DNA of 11,466 nt from Alphaproteobacteria bacterium (GTDB lineage Bacteria > Pseudomonadota > Alphaproteobacteria > Rhizobiales > Xanthobacteraceae): positions 1 to 11,466 of the forward strand of contig VAZH01000150.1 in assembly GCA_005884465.1 (NCBI GenBank), in the 5' to 3' direction. The first letter of the stretch is position 1. Each line of letters opens with the position of its first letter. Positions 1 to 6,404 of the stretch are shown here, piece by piece. The notes under the pieces were generated by a model. That model did not search any database. It was not told the origin of the DNA and saw only the letters and a program-made list of their open reading frames with translations. A program made the translations under genes and the position numbers.

Positions 1-1
1 C

Positions 2-439
2 GACGGAAAGACCACGTTTCTGAAGGTGATCACCGAGAACGGTTTGTTGCTGGCGCTTGACGAGCTCGTGCCCTACGCCCACTGGATCACGCCGGAGGGC
101 ATGCCGAAGCGGTTCGACACCTGGTTCTTTCTCGCCGCCGCGCCGCCGGAGCAGGCCGGCGCCCACGACGGCAAGGAATCCACCGATTCGATCTGGGTGT
201 CGCCGCGCGAAGCGCTGGCAGGCGGCGAGAGCGGGCGGTTCAAGCTGCCGTTTCCGACCACGCGCAACCTGATCAAGCTCGGGAAGCAAACCAGCGTGAA
301 AGCCGCGCTCGACGATGGCAGGGGCAAACCGATTGTGACGGTGATGCCGGTTATGACCAAACTCAACGGAGGCCGTCAGCTTCGCATCCCGCTCGAGGCC
401 GGCTACGACGGCGAAATATTCGAAGTCGGCACGGCGTGA
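2..439 (+). CDS. Nudix hydrolase, C-terminal part (5' end outside window)
   Basis: The reading frame is open from base 2, so the gene starts upstream; about 145 C-terminal residues are visible, ending at TGA 437-439. The segment LVPYAHWITP followed by PKRFDTWFF resembles the region after the Nudix box in NUDT19-like hydrolases, which cleave nucleoside diphosphates linked to another moiety such as CoA. The catalytic Nudix box itself (GX5EX7REUXEEXGU) is not visible and would lie before the window. A GTG at 26 can be read as a start but would leave a protein without a catalytic motif, so I treat it as internal. The tail (SPREALAGGESGRFKLPFPT) fits the usual substrate-side helix of these enzymes. 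A strong inverted repeat 30 bp after the stop may end the transcript. The exact substrate cannot be told. Confidence 0.72.
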   Translation, partial: DGKTTFLKVITENGLLLALDELVPYAHWITPEGMPKRFDTWFFLAAAPPEQAGAHDGKESTDSIWVSPREALAGGESGRFKLPFPTTRNLIKLGKQTSVKAALDDGRGKPIVTVMPVMTKLNGGRQLRIPLEAGYDGEIFEVGTA

Positions 440-469
440 CGCAGGCGCACGGCTGATCATCGTCTGGGC

Positions 470-511
470 GCCAGCAACCGCCGCCCTGCCGCCGGCATTG
501 CGGTTGCTGGC
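470..511. repeat. Perfect 12-bp inverted repeat between the Nudix and kinase genes
   Basis: GCCAGCAACCGC (470-481) pairs perfectly with GCGGTTGCTGGC (500-511) around an 18-nt loop. It lies 30 bp after the Nudix stop and 64 bp before the kinase ATG. There is no T tract behind it; a second tiny palindrome, CCCCTTGGGG (517-526), follows. It may act as a transcript-end hairpin for the Nudix mRNA or as an operator. The TTG at 498, which would extend the kinase, falls inside this structure and argues for the ATG at 576. Confidence 0.6.
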
Positions 512-575
512 ATGTTCCCCTTGGGGCCCATTCCAGCGTATAAAAGTGGACTGCTCTGAGCCGGTCCCGATACCC

Positions 576-3251
576 ATGCCCTTTGCCGCAATCGTCCAAC
601 GGATACAGTCGTTCTCACTTTCGATCGGTCAATTGACCTTTGCCAGTTTCATGCTGCTGCTGGCGATGATCGTGATGACGAGCGTCGCCAGCGTCGTCTC
701 CATCCGCCACATCGATGCGACCTTTGCCGAGTTGCAACGGCTTCAGAGCCTTGGCGACCTTGCGGAGGAGATCGACCGCCGCATGAACGAATTGCGGCTT
801 GCGGCGAGGGACTTTGTGACCGATCCGGCGGTTCCGTCCAGCCAGGTCTGGGAGGCGGCTTCCTCGCTGAGCAATCTCTTGAAGAAAACACGGCTGCAGC
901 TAGCCCCCGATCAGCAGGAAATGATCGACGGCGTCTCCGCGCGGCTCCAGAACTACCGCGACGGCATCGAGCGCGTTACCGCATTGATCGCGCGCCGGGC
1001 GGAACTGGTCGCCGCGTTGCCGCCGGTGCGCCTGCGTTTCGAAGCGGCAATCGCCGAAGTGCCTGACCGGATCACCGCGCGAAACCTGTTTCGGATGCAG
1101 AACCAGATTGCCGAGGCGTTGCTGGCGCACGATCCCGCGGCTGCGGAACAGTCCGCCCGGCGCATGCGGGCGCTTGCAATTAGCGAACCGGGGCTTCGCA
1201 CCGCCGTCGACGGCTACACGGACGCGATTATTTCGATCGCGGCGACCGAGGCGGAGATTGCCGGCATCGACAGGGAAGTTCTGGGCACCGAAGGTCGGCA
1301 GATCGGACTGGTGACCGAATTATTGCGAAACATAAGCGCCAGCAGCGGTCGCGTGCTGGCCCACGATTTTGCCAAAACACTTGCCCACGACAAGTGGCAA
1401 AGCATTTTCCTCGGCATTGCCGGGGTATTGATCGGGCTTGCCGCGGCGCTGTTCGTGGTGCGCCGTACTGTCCGTCCGCTCAAGGCCATCGCGAGAGCCA
1501 TCCGCTCGCTCGCCGGAGGCGAGAAGGACGCCTCGATTCCCGCCACCGATGTCCACAACGAGATCGGTGACATCGCCCGCGCCGCCGAAGTGTTCCGCCG
1601 CACGCTGGTTGACGCCGATGCCGCGCGCGAGGCAGCGGTTCATGCCCTGGCCGAGCAGCGCCTTGCCGAGGAAAGCTATCGCAAGCTGTTCGAGGGCTCG
1701 GTCGATGGAATTTATGTGACGACGCCGGCCGGCGCGCTTCTCAACGCCAATCCGGCGCTGGCACGGATCATGGGATACGATACGCCGGAGCAGCTGATCA
1801 ACAGCATCAGCGACATCGCGCACACCATCTATGTTCATCCGGCGGCGCGCGCAGAGTACCAACTGCTGATGCAGCGCCACGGAATGGTGCGCGAATTCGA
1901 GTATCAGGTGCGCGCGCGCGATGGCGCGGTGCTCTGGCTCTCCGACAGCGCTACCGCCGTGCGCAACGAAGCCGGCGAGGTCATCCGCTATGAAGGCACG
2001 GTGCGCGACATCACCGATCAGAAACGCGCCGAGGATGCGGTCGCCGAGGGTCGGCGGCTGCTGCAACAGGTGATCGACACCGTGCCCGCGGTGATCAATG
2101 TCAAGGACAGACAGCTGCATTATGTCTTGATGAACCGCTACATGGCCGGGATTTTCGGTGTCGAGCCCGCCGACGCGATCGGCCGTACCACCGCCGACCT
2201 GATGTCGCGCTACGGTGCAAAGAAGACCGACGAGAACGACAAGCGCGTGTTGGCGTCGGGCAAGGGGCTCGGATTTTACGAAGAGGAATATCTGGATTCC
2301 TCGGGCAATTTGCGGCAATGGCTGGTGAACAAGCTGCCGCTTCTCGACGCCGATGGCGAGATCGAACAAATCGTCACCGTCGCGCTCGACATCGGTGAGC
2401 GCAAGCGCGGCGAACAGGAGATGCGCAAGGCCAAGGATGCCGCCGAAGCGGCGTTGCGCAATTTGCGTGAGACCCAGAATTCACTGATCGAGGCGGAAAA
2501 GCTCGCCGCGCTCGGGCGGCTGGTGGCCGGCGTCGCCCACGAAGTCAACAACCCGGTCGGCATTAGCCTGACGGTCGCCTCATCGCTGGAGCGCAAGACG
2601 GCATTGTTCGCCGCCGAGGTCGCGCGCGGCGAACTCAGGCGATCCCACCTCAATGAATTTCTCGAGACCAGTCGCGATGCGTCCTCGCAGCTGGTTGCCA
2701 ATCTCAACCGCGCGGCCGAGCTGATCACCTCGTTCAAGCAGGTGGCGGCCGACCGGAACTACTCGGATCAGCGAACCTTCGACCTCGGCGATCTAACCGA
2801 GCAGGTCGTGATGAGCCTGCGGCCGGGCTTGCGAAAGCACAATCTGACGCTCACCGTCGACTGCCAGCCCAACCTCATCATGAACAGCTATCCCGGGCCC
2901 TACGGGCAGGTGCTCACCAATCTGTTCCTGAATTCGGTGGCGCATGCCTTTCCGGACGGCAAACCAGGTACGATCGATATCCAGGTACGGGAGTCCGGCA
3001 AGGATAACGTTGAAATCATTTTTTCCGACAACGGTTGCGGCATGTCGCTCGACGTCCGGCGCCGGGCCTTCGATCCGTTCTTCACGACACGCCGCGATCA
3101 GGGCGGCACCGGCCTGGGGCTGCACATCGTCTACAGTATCGTGACCAACCGTTTGGGCGGCCGGCTCGACCTCGATTCCAAGCCGGGCGGAGGCACGCGC
3201 ATCCAGCTCATCCTGCCCCGGGTGGCGCCGCTGGAGCAGGCGGCGGAATAG
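576..3251 (+). CDS. Membrane sensor histidine kinase (HAMP, two PAS, HisKA, HATPase_c)
   Basis: An 891-residue inner-membrane sensor kinase that should autophosphorylate on His and pass the phosphate to a response regulator not encoded here. TM1 lies at about residues 24-43, followed by a roughly 230-residue, largely helical periplasmic region, and TM2 at about 277-296. HAMP follows to about 350, then PAS1 (365-480, ending GTVRDITDQK) and PAS2 (493-610, ending VALDIGERKR). A coiled-coil linker leads to the H-box LVAGVAHEVNNP with phospho-acceptor His655. The ATPase has the N-box N782/N786, G1 DNGCG 818-822, the F-box FDPFFTT 832-838 and G2 GGTGLGL 843-849, so all catalytic motifs look intact. 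The H-box with HEVNNP is of the HPK4/DctB-like type. ATG 576 was chosen because the 26-residue extension to TTG 498 has no signal character and runs into a hairpin; no clear Shine-Dalgarno precedes either. A weak TATAAA lies at 539-544. The signal and partner are unknown. Confidence 0.93.
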   Translation: MPFAAIVQRIQSFSLSIGQLTFASFMLLLAMIVMTSVASVVSIRHIDATFAELQRLQSLGDLAEEIDRRMNELRLAARDFVTDPAVPSSQVWEAASSLSNLLKKTRLQLAPDQQEMIDGVSARLQNYRDGIERVTALIARRAELVAALPPVRLRFEAAIAEVPDRITARNLFRMQNQIAEALLAHDPAAAEQSARRMRALAISEPGLRTAVDGYTDAIISIAATEAEIAGIDREVLGTEGRQIGLVTELLRNISASSGRVLAHDFAKTLAHDKWQSIFLGIAGVLIGLAAALFVVRRTVRPLKAIARAIRSLAGGEKDASIPATDVHNEIGDIARAAEVFRRTLVDADAAREAAVHALAEQRLAEESYRKLFEGSVDGIYVTTPAGALLNANPALARIMGYDTPEQLINSISDIAHTIYVHPAARAEYQLLMQRHGMVREFEYQVRARDGAVLWLSDSATAVRNEAGEVIRYEGTVRDITDQKRAEDAVAEGRRLLQQVIDTVPAVINVKDRQLHYVLMNRYMAGIFGVEPADAIGRTTADLMSRYGAKKTDENDKRVLASGKGLGFYEEEYLDSSGNLRQWLVNKLPLLDADGEIEQIVTVALDIGERKRGEQEMRKAKDAAEAALRNLRETQNSLIEAEKLAALGRLVAGVAHEVNNPVGISLTVASSLERKTALFAAEVARGELRRSHLNEFLETSRDASSQLVANLNRAAELITSFKQVAADRNYSDQRTFDLGDLTEQVVMSLRPGLRKHNLTLTVDCQPNLIMNSYPGPYGQVLTNLFLNSVAHAFPDGKPGTIDIQVRESGKDNVEIIFSDNGCGMSLDVRRRAFDPFFTTRRDQGGTGLGLHIVYSIVTNRLGGRLDLDSKPGGGTRIQLILPRVAPLEQAAE

Positions 3252-3254
3252 GCG

Positions 3255-3602
3255 CTATTCGATCTCGGCCAGCTTGCGCAGGGTTGCGGTAAAGATCTGG
3301 CTGGCCTTGCCCACCAGCGCCGTTCCATTCATCACAGCCGCGGTCTCGGTGAAGGTGCCGGAGACGCCGATCCCGACTGGGCTGGGCCCGCCGAACAGCG
3401 GGTTGGCGTCTGGGCTAGAGGTATGGCGCTGGACCAGCACTTCGCCTTTGAAGGTATCCCCCTTCGTCGTGTAGCTGCCGGTGTAGTACAGATAGGCATC
3501 GCCGCCGACGATCTTGCCATCCAGGAACATGACCACGCCGCTGCCTTTGCCTGTTCGCCCATCCTGCAGGCTGACATGGATCGAATACAGACCGTTCATC
3601 AT
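3255..3602 (-). CDS. GrlR-family small regulatory-like protein
   Basis: A protein of about 115 residues beginning MMNGLYSIHVSLQDGRTGKG. The pattern of an N-terminal NGLYSI strand, a G-x-GVV strand, a LDGKIVGGD turn, then Y-x-GSYTTKGDTF and a C-terminal FTATLRKLAE strand matches what I remember of GrlR-like proteins in Bradyrhizobium. These are small beta-barrels named after the negative regulator of type III secretion in attaching-effacing E. coli; the rhizobial homologues are not shown to regulate T3SS. The frame is open to 3677, but residue 26 or 27 (ATG 3602 or 3599) fits the family start and length. No strong Shine-Dalgarno is visible before either. The gene converges on the kinase with 3 nt between stop codons, leaving no room for a terminator between them. 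No T3SS gene is nearby, so a regulatory role here is only a family-name inference. Confidence 0.7.
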   Translation of the reverse strand: MMNGLYSIHVSLQDGRTGKGSGVVMFLDGKIVGGDAYLYYTGSYTTKGDTFKGEVLVQRHTSSPDANPLFGGPSPVGIGVSGTFTETAAVMNGTALVGKASQIFTATLRKLAEIE

Positions 3603-3943
3603 GATGTGGCCGGTTACGACGTCCGGCACAGCGGAGTCGGTTAAGCTGTTATGCCAAAGCGCGGCACGCGGCGTCAACGCGACAAGGCTGGCCGGGGACG
3701 TCGCGCCCGACGCGGACTAATCCACATCGCTTAACATGACACAAGGATGACAACGGAACACGCCGGCCGGAAAGTTGGCCCGCGAAATGCATGGCAATGG
3801 CGGCAGGAGCATTTCCGGCTAAGTGGAAACCGGTTAGCCGCAAGAAATGCTCCCGACCAATAACTGGCGCGTATTCGTCCGCAAAACCGGTGTCCACTTT
3901 TGCGGAATACGCGCTTGCCGGTGGGTGCTGGAGCAGGAGACAA
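3603..3943. other. Gap between divergent genes, without a convincing gene
   Basis: About 340 bp separate the GrlR-like gene (minus) from the small exported protein gene (plus). Open frames cross it on both strands, but none has family-like composition or a clear ribosome binding site. It should carry both promoters; I see no good -35/-10 pair. Its right half is filled by the paired palindromic element at 3806-3912. Confidence 0.55.
3806..3912. repeat. Mosaic palindromic intergenic element, two hairpins with complementary loops
   Basis: Hairpin 1 pairs GGAGCATTT (3806-3814) with AAATGCTCC (3845-3853) and, inside it, CGGCTAA (3816-3822) with TTAGCCG (3834-3840). Its loop is GTGGAAACCGG (3823-3833). 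Hairpin 2 pairs GCGTATTC (3869-3876) with GAATACGC (3905-3912) and CGCAAAA (3880-3886) with TTTTGCG (3898-3904). Its loop is CCGGTGTCCAC (3887-3897), the reverse complement of loop 1 with one mismatch. Seen more widely, AAGTGGAAACCGGTT (3821-3835) and AACCGGTGTCCACTT (3885-3899) are 15-bp inverted arms. I recall similar AAGTGGAAACCGGTT modules as abundant intergenic repeats in rhizobia, and the two-palindrome layout recalls RIME elements; membership needs a genome-wide copy count. Confidence 0.75.
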
Positions 3944-4381
3944 GTGAGCGACTGGATCGATGCCGGCGGCAATGCGCCGCGTTTATGCACTGACGAGGAC
4001 TGGAAAAACTCGGAACGCCGCCGCCGCGCGAGGCGTTTGAAGGCGCCTCTGACGATCGGTATTACGGTCCTGCTAGTGACGCTGGGTTGCCATCTCGGGC
4101 ACGCGCACGACCCCAGCCATCCCGAACTGAAGGCGTGGTTCGACAGCTTGAAGAGCGGGAAGGGGCCGTGTTGCTCCGACGCCGACGGCACGGCGGTCAG
4201 CGACGTAGACTGGCAATCCGCCAATGGCCACTATCGCGTACGGCTCGATGGCGAATGGATCGATGTACCCGACGAAGCCGTGATCACCGAACCGAACCGG
4301 GTTGGCCGAACCATGGTGTGGCCGATGAAAGGCTATATGGGCACGACCATCCGTTGCTTCATGCCAGGCAGCATGACCTAA
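3944..4381 (+). CDS. Small exported or anchored Cys-containing protein, unknown function
   Basis: The GTG at 3944 follows AGGAG (3935-3939) and gives 145 residues; the frame is open further up to 3791, but that part runs through the palindromic element and is unlikely to be coding. A TTG at 4037, just after GAGG, would give MKAPLTIGITVLLVTLGC, a neat signal peptide, and 114 residues, so that start is a serious alternative. With the GTG start, an Arg-rich stretch (about residues 24-31) precedes one hydrophobic helix (about 34-49). The mature part has AHDPSHPELKAWFDSLKSGK, a vicinal Cys pair in GPCCSDADG, then WIDVPDEAV and RTMVWPM, ending RCFMPGSMT. I recognise this as a conserved small-protein type in Bradyrhizobium relatives but know no function. 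The pattern suggests a compact periplasmic domain, possibly disulfide-bonded (two Cys in CC plus one in RCF). Confidence 0.78.
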   Translation: MSDWIDAGGNAPRLCTDEDWKNSERRRRARRLKAPLTIGITVLLVTLGCHLGHAHDPSHPELKAWFDSLKSGKGPCCSDADGTAVSDVDWQSANGHYRVRLDGEWIDVPDEAVITEPNRVGRTMVWPMKGYMGTTIRCFMPGSMT

Positions 4382-4422
4382 AGCGTGATGATGCTGGGTC
4401 GAAGGGGGCGCATCTAGACAAC

Positions 4423-4437
4423 CGGCGCGCCGTTTTT
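4423..4437 (+). terminator. Possible weak intrinsic terminator
   Basis: The perfect palindrome CGGCGCGCCG (4423-4432) is followed by TTTTT (4433-4437), 41 bp after the stop of the small exported protein gene. The stem is only 3 bp if a 4-nt loop is allowed, so it is a weak candidate. The T run directly abuts the 3' end of the VOC gene on the other strand. Confidence 0.3.
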
Positions 4438-4438
4438 C

Positions 4439-4822
4439 TTATGCATATTTCTTGTCGCGCTCGAGCAGCTCGATCGAGATGCCCTGCGGCCCTCGGATGA
4501 AGCAGATACGGACGCCCGGCCGAATGGTCGTCGGCTCCTTTGTGAACTCCACACCCTTGGCCTTGATCTCGGCGGCCACCGCATCGATGTCTTTTACCGT
4601 CAACCCGAAATGATCGAGCCCCTGATAGGGCGTCTGCGGCGGCGCGTTGACGCCGTCGCCGGCCGTGACCGGCGCGATGAATACATTGGCGCCGCCGAGC
4701 TTGACGTCGATCCGCCCGGGGCCACGGATGATTACGCCGCCGAGGATATTTTCAAGCCAGACCGCAGTTGCTTCCGGGTCGGGACTGCGCAAGTGGACAT
4801 GATCCCAGGTGACTATCGGCAT
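4439..4822 (-). CDS. VOC-family (glyoxalase/dioxygenase-fold) protein
   Basis: A single-VOC protein of 127 residues, the usual length for one pair of beta-alpha-beta-beta-beta modules. The first module starts TWDHVHLRSPDPEATAVWLE and the second GLDHFGLTVKDIDAVAAEI. The typical end GPQGISIELLER carries the Glu that binds metal in many members. Candidate metal ligands are His8 (or His10), His71 and Glu118. Members include glyoxalase I, ring-cleaving dioxygenases, epimerases and antibiotic-binding proteins, so the reaction cannot be fixed; the layout is closest to the many glyoxalase-like proteins of unknown substrate. ATG 4820-4822 is preceded by a strong GGGGAG (about 4830-4835 on the plus strand) at a good distance. 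It stands alone on its strand, convergent with the small exported protein gene. Confidence 0.88.
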   Translation of the reverse strand: MPIVTWDHVHLRSPDPEATAVWLENILGGVIIRGPGRIDVKLGGANVFIAPVTAGDGVNAPPQTPYQGLDHFGLTVKDIDAVAAEIKAKGVEFTKEPTTIRPGVRICFIRGPQGISIELLERDKKYA

Positions 4823-4990
4823 CGTCGCTCTCCCCGTTTGCCTTTCATGCGCCGCTTGCCGCGAGATCTCACGCCGGCCGCTGCGCGCTCGATTTTAGCG
4901 GTCGCATTCTGGCGTTGCCATCCCTCTATGGCTGATCTGGTCCGAACTGCGCTTTGCGCCCAATTTTGTTGTGTTCGGATGCAACCATTT

Positions 4991-5034
4991 CGGGTTTCAC
5001 CGATTGATGGATCGCGGCGGAACCCGTCAATCGG
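4991..5034. repeat. Two interleaved inverted repeats upstream of the TM protein gene
   Basis: CGGGTT (4991-4996) is complementary to AACCCG (5021-5026), and CCGATTGA (5000-5007) to TCAATCGG (5027-5034), all perfect. The order A-B-A'-B' means the two stems cross. They lie within the roughly 260-bp gap between the divergent VOC gene and the TM protein gene, about 50 nt before the latter's start. They could be mutually exclusive hairpins in the leader RNA, or overlapping operators. The rest of the gap shows nothing clear. Confidence 0.5.
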
Positions 5035-5085
5035 CAGTCGCGGCAGAGCTTTGGCGCGCTCTCTCGGTGCGCTGCAGCAGGCGAT

Positions 5086-5745
5086 ATGCGCCCGCCGGCT
5101 CTTGATGGCATGGCAATGGACACTGGGCTATATCGCGTTGAAACGACCGGGCTCTCGGGGCTCGCCGGGATTTTCGGCAGCTATTCGGCAACGCCGGCGG
5201 AAACCGCCGGTAGATACTTCCCATCAAAGCTTATCTGGCTCTCGGTCGTCCTGATTGTCGGATCGGGCGCATGGTTGCTGCTGTCCGGGTCCGCCAGCAA
5301 CACGACAGCAAATGTGGAGCCCGAGCCCGTGCGCTTGGCGACTGCCTCCACCGGCGAGCCGGCACAATCGCCCGCCACGGACACGGCGCAGGACAAATCC
5401 TCCCTCGATCCGCAGGTCACACCGGCGGAGGAGATCGCGCCTGTGGAAACCTCGCCGGTCGATGGGCTCAAGATTTCGTCGCAGTCCTGGCGAAGGGGCG
5501 GGCTCGGGTCGAAAGCACTGGTCACTTTGACGCTCCGCAATGCCAACGAGTATGCGGTTAAGGATATCGAGATTTTCTGCTCCTTCGCCCGCAGGGACGG
5601 CAGCCATTTGACCGACCGTAAACGTGTGATTCATGACACCGTCAGCATGAGGAGCCAGAAAACCTTTGCCCGCATGCATGTCGGTTTCGTCAACGTCAAT
5701 GCCAATCAGGCGAAATGCTCGCTGGTCGCAGCCAATCCGGTCTAG
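5086..5745 (+). CDS. Single-TM anchored protein with C-terminal beta-sandwich-like domain, unknown function
   Basis: 219 residues from ATG 5086, which is preceded by GCAGCAGG; ATG 5110 (211 residues) or 5116 (209 residues) are alternative starts. A short N-terminal cytoplasmic part of about 48 residues is followed by one membrane helix (about 49-69, LIWLSVVLIVGSGAWLLLSG). A Pro/Thr/Glu/Ala-rich low-complexity linker follows (about 72-125), then a conserved-looking domain (about 127-217). That domain contains ALVTLTLRNANEYAVKDIEI, CSFARRDGS and a C-terminal KCSLVAA. The pattern of a strand, N-x-N, 'xVKDI', a strand and an aromatic-Cys motif resembles FxLYD-type extracytoplasmic domains, in which accessory proteins present a beta-sandwich outside the membrane. 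The two Cys residues in the domain could form a disulfide. No catalytic motif is seen. It is apparently monocistronic; 137 bp follow before the next gene. Confidence 0.8.
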   Translation: MRPPALDGMAMDTGLYRVETTGLSGLAGIFGSYSATPAETAGRYFPSKLIWLSVVLIVGSGAWLLLSGSASNTTANVEPEPVRLATASTGEPAQSPATDTAQDKSSLDPQVTPAEEIAPVETSPVDGLKISSQSWRRGGLGSKALVTLTLRNANEYAVKDIEIFCSFARRDGSHLTDRKRVIHDTVSMRSQKTFARMHVGFVNVNANQAKCSLVAANPV

Positions 5746-5812
5746 TGGCGGACCTGCCAGAGGCCGTAACACACAGCGGTAACTTCACCGTTATATCTGT
5801 CACGCGGCACTA

Positions 5813-5838
5813 GGAACCATCAGCATCATCCCCAAGTT
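5813..5838 (+). promoter_or_regulatory. Candidate EcfG-type (general stress) promoter
   Basis: GGAAC (5813-5817), a 17-nt spacer and AGTT (5835-5838) match the alphaproteobacterial EcfG consensus GGAAC-N16/17-CGTT except for one base in the -10 element. It ends 44 nt before the ATG of the small proline-rich protein gene, a natural distance for a promoter with a short leader. Confidence 0.4.
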
Positions 5839-5882
5839 ATTAGAGTGTTGCACGCGAGGGGCGTGGGTGGAGCCGTACCGAA

Positions 5883-6332
5883 ATGCTTCTGGCGCGATAC
5901 TTCCTATCTGTTGGCGGCGTGTTGCTCGGCCTGCTGTTCGTCGCCGATGCAGTTGTGCCGACGGTGCCCGCTATCGGTACGGACAGGAACGATACGGGCG
6001 CGGACAAATCCGTCATCAGGATCCATTCCGATCGGAAATGGCCGGAGCCCGTTGTTTTCGATACCAGCGTGCCGACGATCGTCCCTGCGCAGACCGCGAA
6101 GGTAGAGGCTGTTGTTCCGCCCCCGACGCCGGTCGCCGACGTCTCGGCAAAGGCGCGCGTGCGGGAGACGTTTGCGCAGTTCGTGCCGCCTGAGCCAAAG
6201 AAACCGGAAGCGAAGCTGCAACGAAAACGCAAGATTGCAAGACAGAGGGTTGCCCCGCAGATGGTTCAGGTCGCGCAACAACCGCGATTTGGCTTTTTTT
6301 CCAACAACAGTTGGAACAACAGCTGGTGGTAA
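5883..6332 (+). CDS. Small secreted or anchored Pro/Lys-rich protein with NNSW-repeat tail
   Basis: 149 residues from ATG 5883, with GGAG at 5869-5872 (10 nt spacing). A hydrophobic N-terminus (MLLARYFLSVGGVLLGLLFV) is a signal peptide or anchor. The middle is Pro/Val/Ala-rich (about 60-90), then a basic stretch (KKPEAKLQRKRKIARQR, about 112-128), and it ends FFSNNSWNNSWW. The tail comes from a 12-bp tandem repeat (6303-6314 and 6315-6326) just after a run of seven T (6294-6300). No known domain is recognised; such short basic proteins are common in Bradyrhizobium-like genomes. A candidate EcfG promoter upstream suggests stress-linked expression. It converges on the DUF3617-like gene. Confidence 0.72.
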   Translation: MLLARYFLSVGGVLLGLLFVADAVVPTVPAIGTDRNDTGADKSVIRIHSDRKWPEPVVFDTSVPTIVPAQTAKVEAVVPPPTPVADVSAKARVRETFAQFVPPEPKKPEAKLQRKRKIARQRVAPQMVQVAQQPRFGFFSNNSWNNSWW

Positions 6333-6354
6333 GCTGCGGCCACCCCACCAGCTG
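6320..6354. terminator. Inverted repeat between convergent genes, possible transcript end
   Basis: CAGCTGGTGG (6320-6329) is perfectly complementary to CCACCAGCTG (6345-6354), with a 15-nt loop that includes the stop codon of the upstream gene. A further small hairpin, CTGGG-TAT-CCCAG (6352-6364), overlaps its right arm. Neither is followed by a T tract, so an intrinsic terminator is uncertain; it sits in the 72-bp gap between two converging genes. Confidence 0.35.
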
Positions 6355-6404
6355 GGTATCCCAGAACGTTCAAGGCCACTTTACCCCGCGCTCAGCACCA
6401 CGGT

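Noticed and set aside
498..575. Kinase start at TTG 498
   Set aside because: The start codon lies in the 470-511 hairpin, the added 26 residues look non-coding, and ATG 576 gives a better N-terminus.
1320..2369. 349-residue minus-strand open frame inside the kinase gene
   Set aside because: Fully antisense to a well-supported gene, no recognisable motif; expected from high GC content.
3791..3943. Upstream extension of the small exported protein
   Set aside because: Encoded by the palindromic repeat, with no ribosome binding site at 3791, while GTG 3944 has one.
3649..4224. 191-residue minus-strand open frame
   Set aside because: Crosses the palindromic element and the exported protein gene, with no family-like features.
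4991..5034. Classic H-type pseudoknot
   Set aside because: The third loop would have zero nucleotides across a 6-bp stem, which is not sterically reasonable; kept only as crossed repeats.
5224..5772. 182-residue minus-strand open frame over the TM protein gene
   Set aside because: Arg/Gly-rich shadow of the plus-strand gene, which has a clear TM helix and domain.
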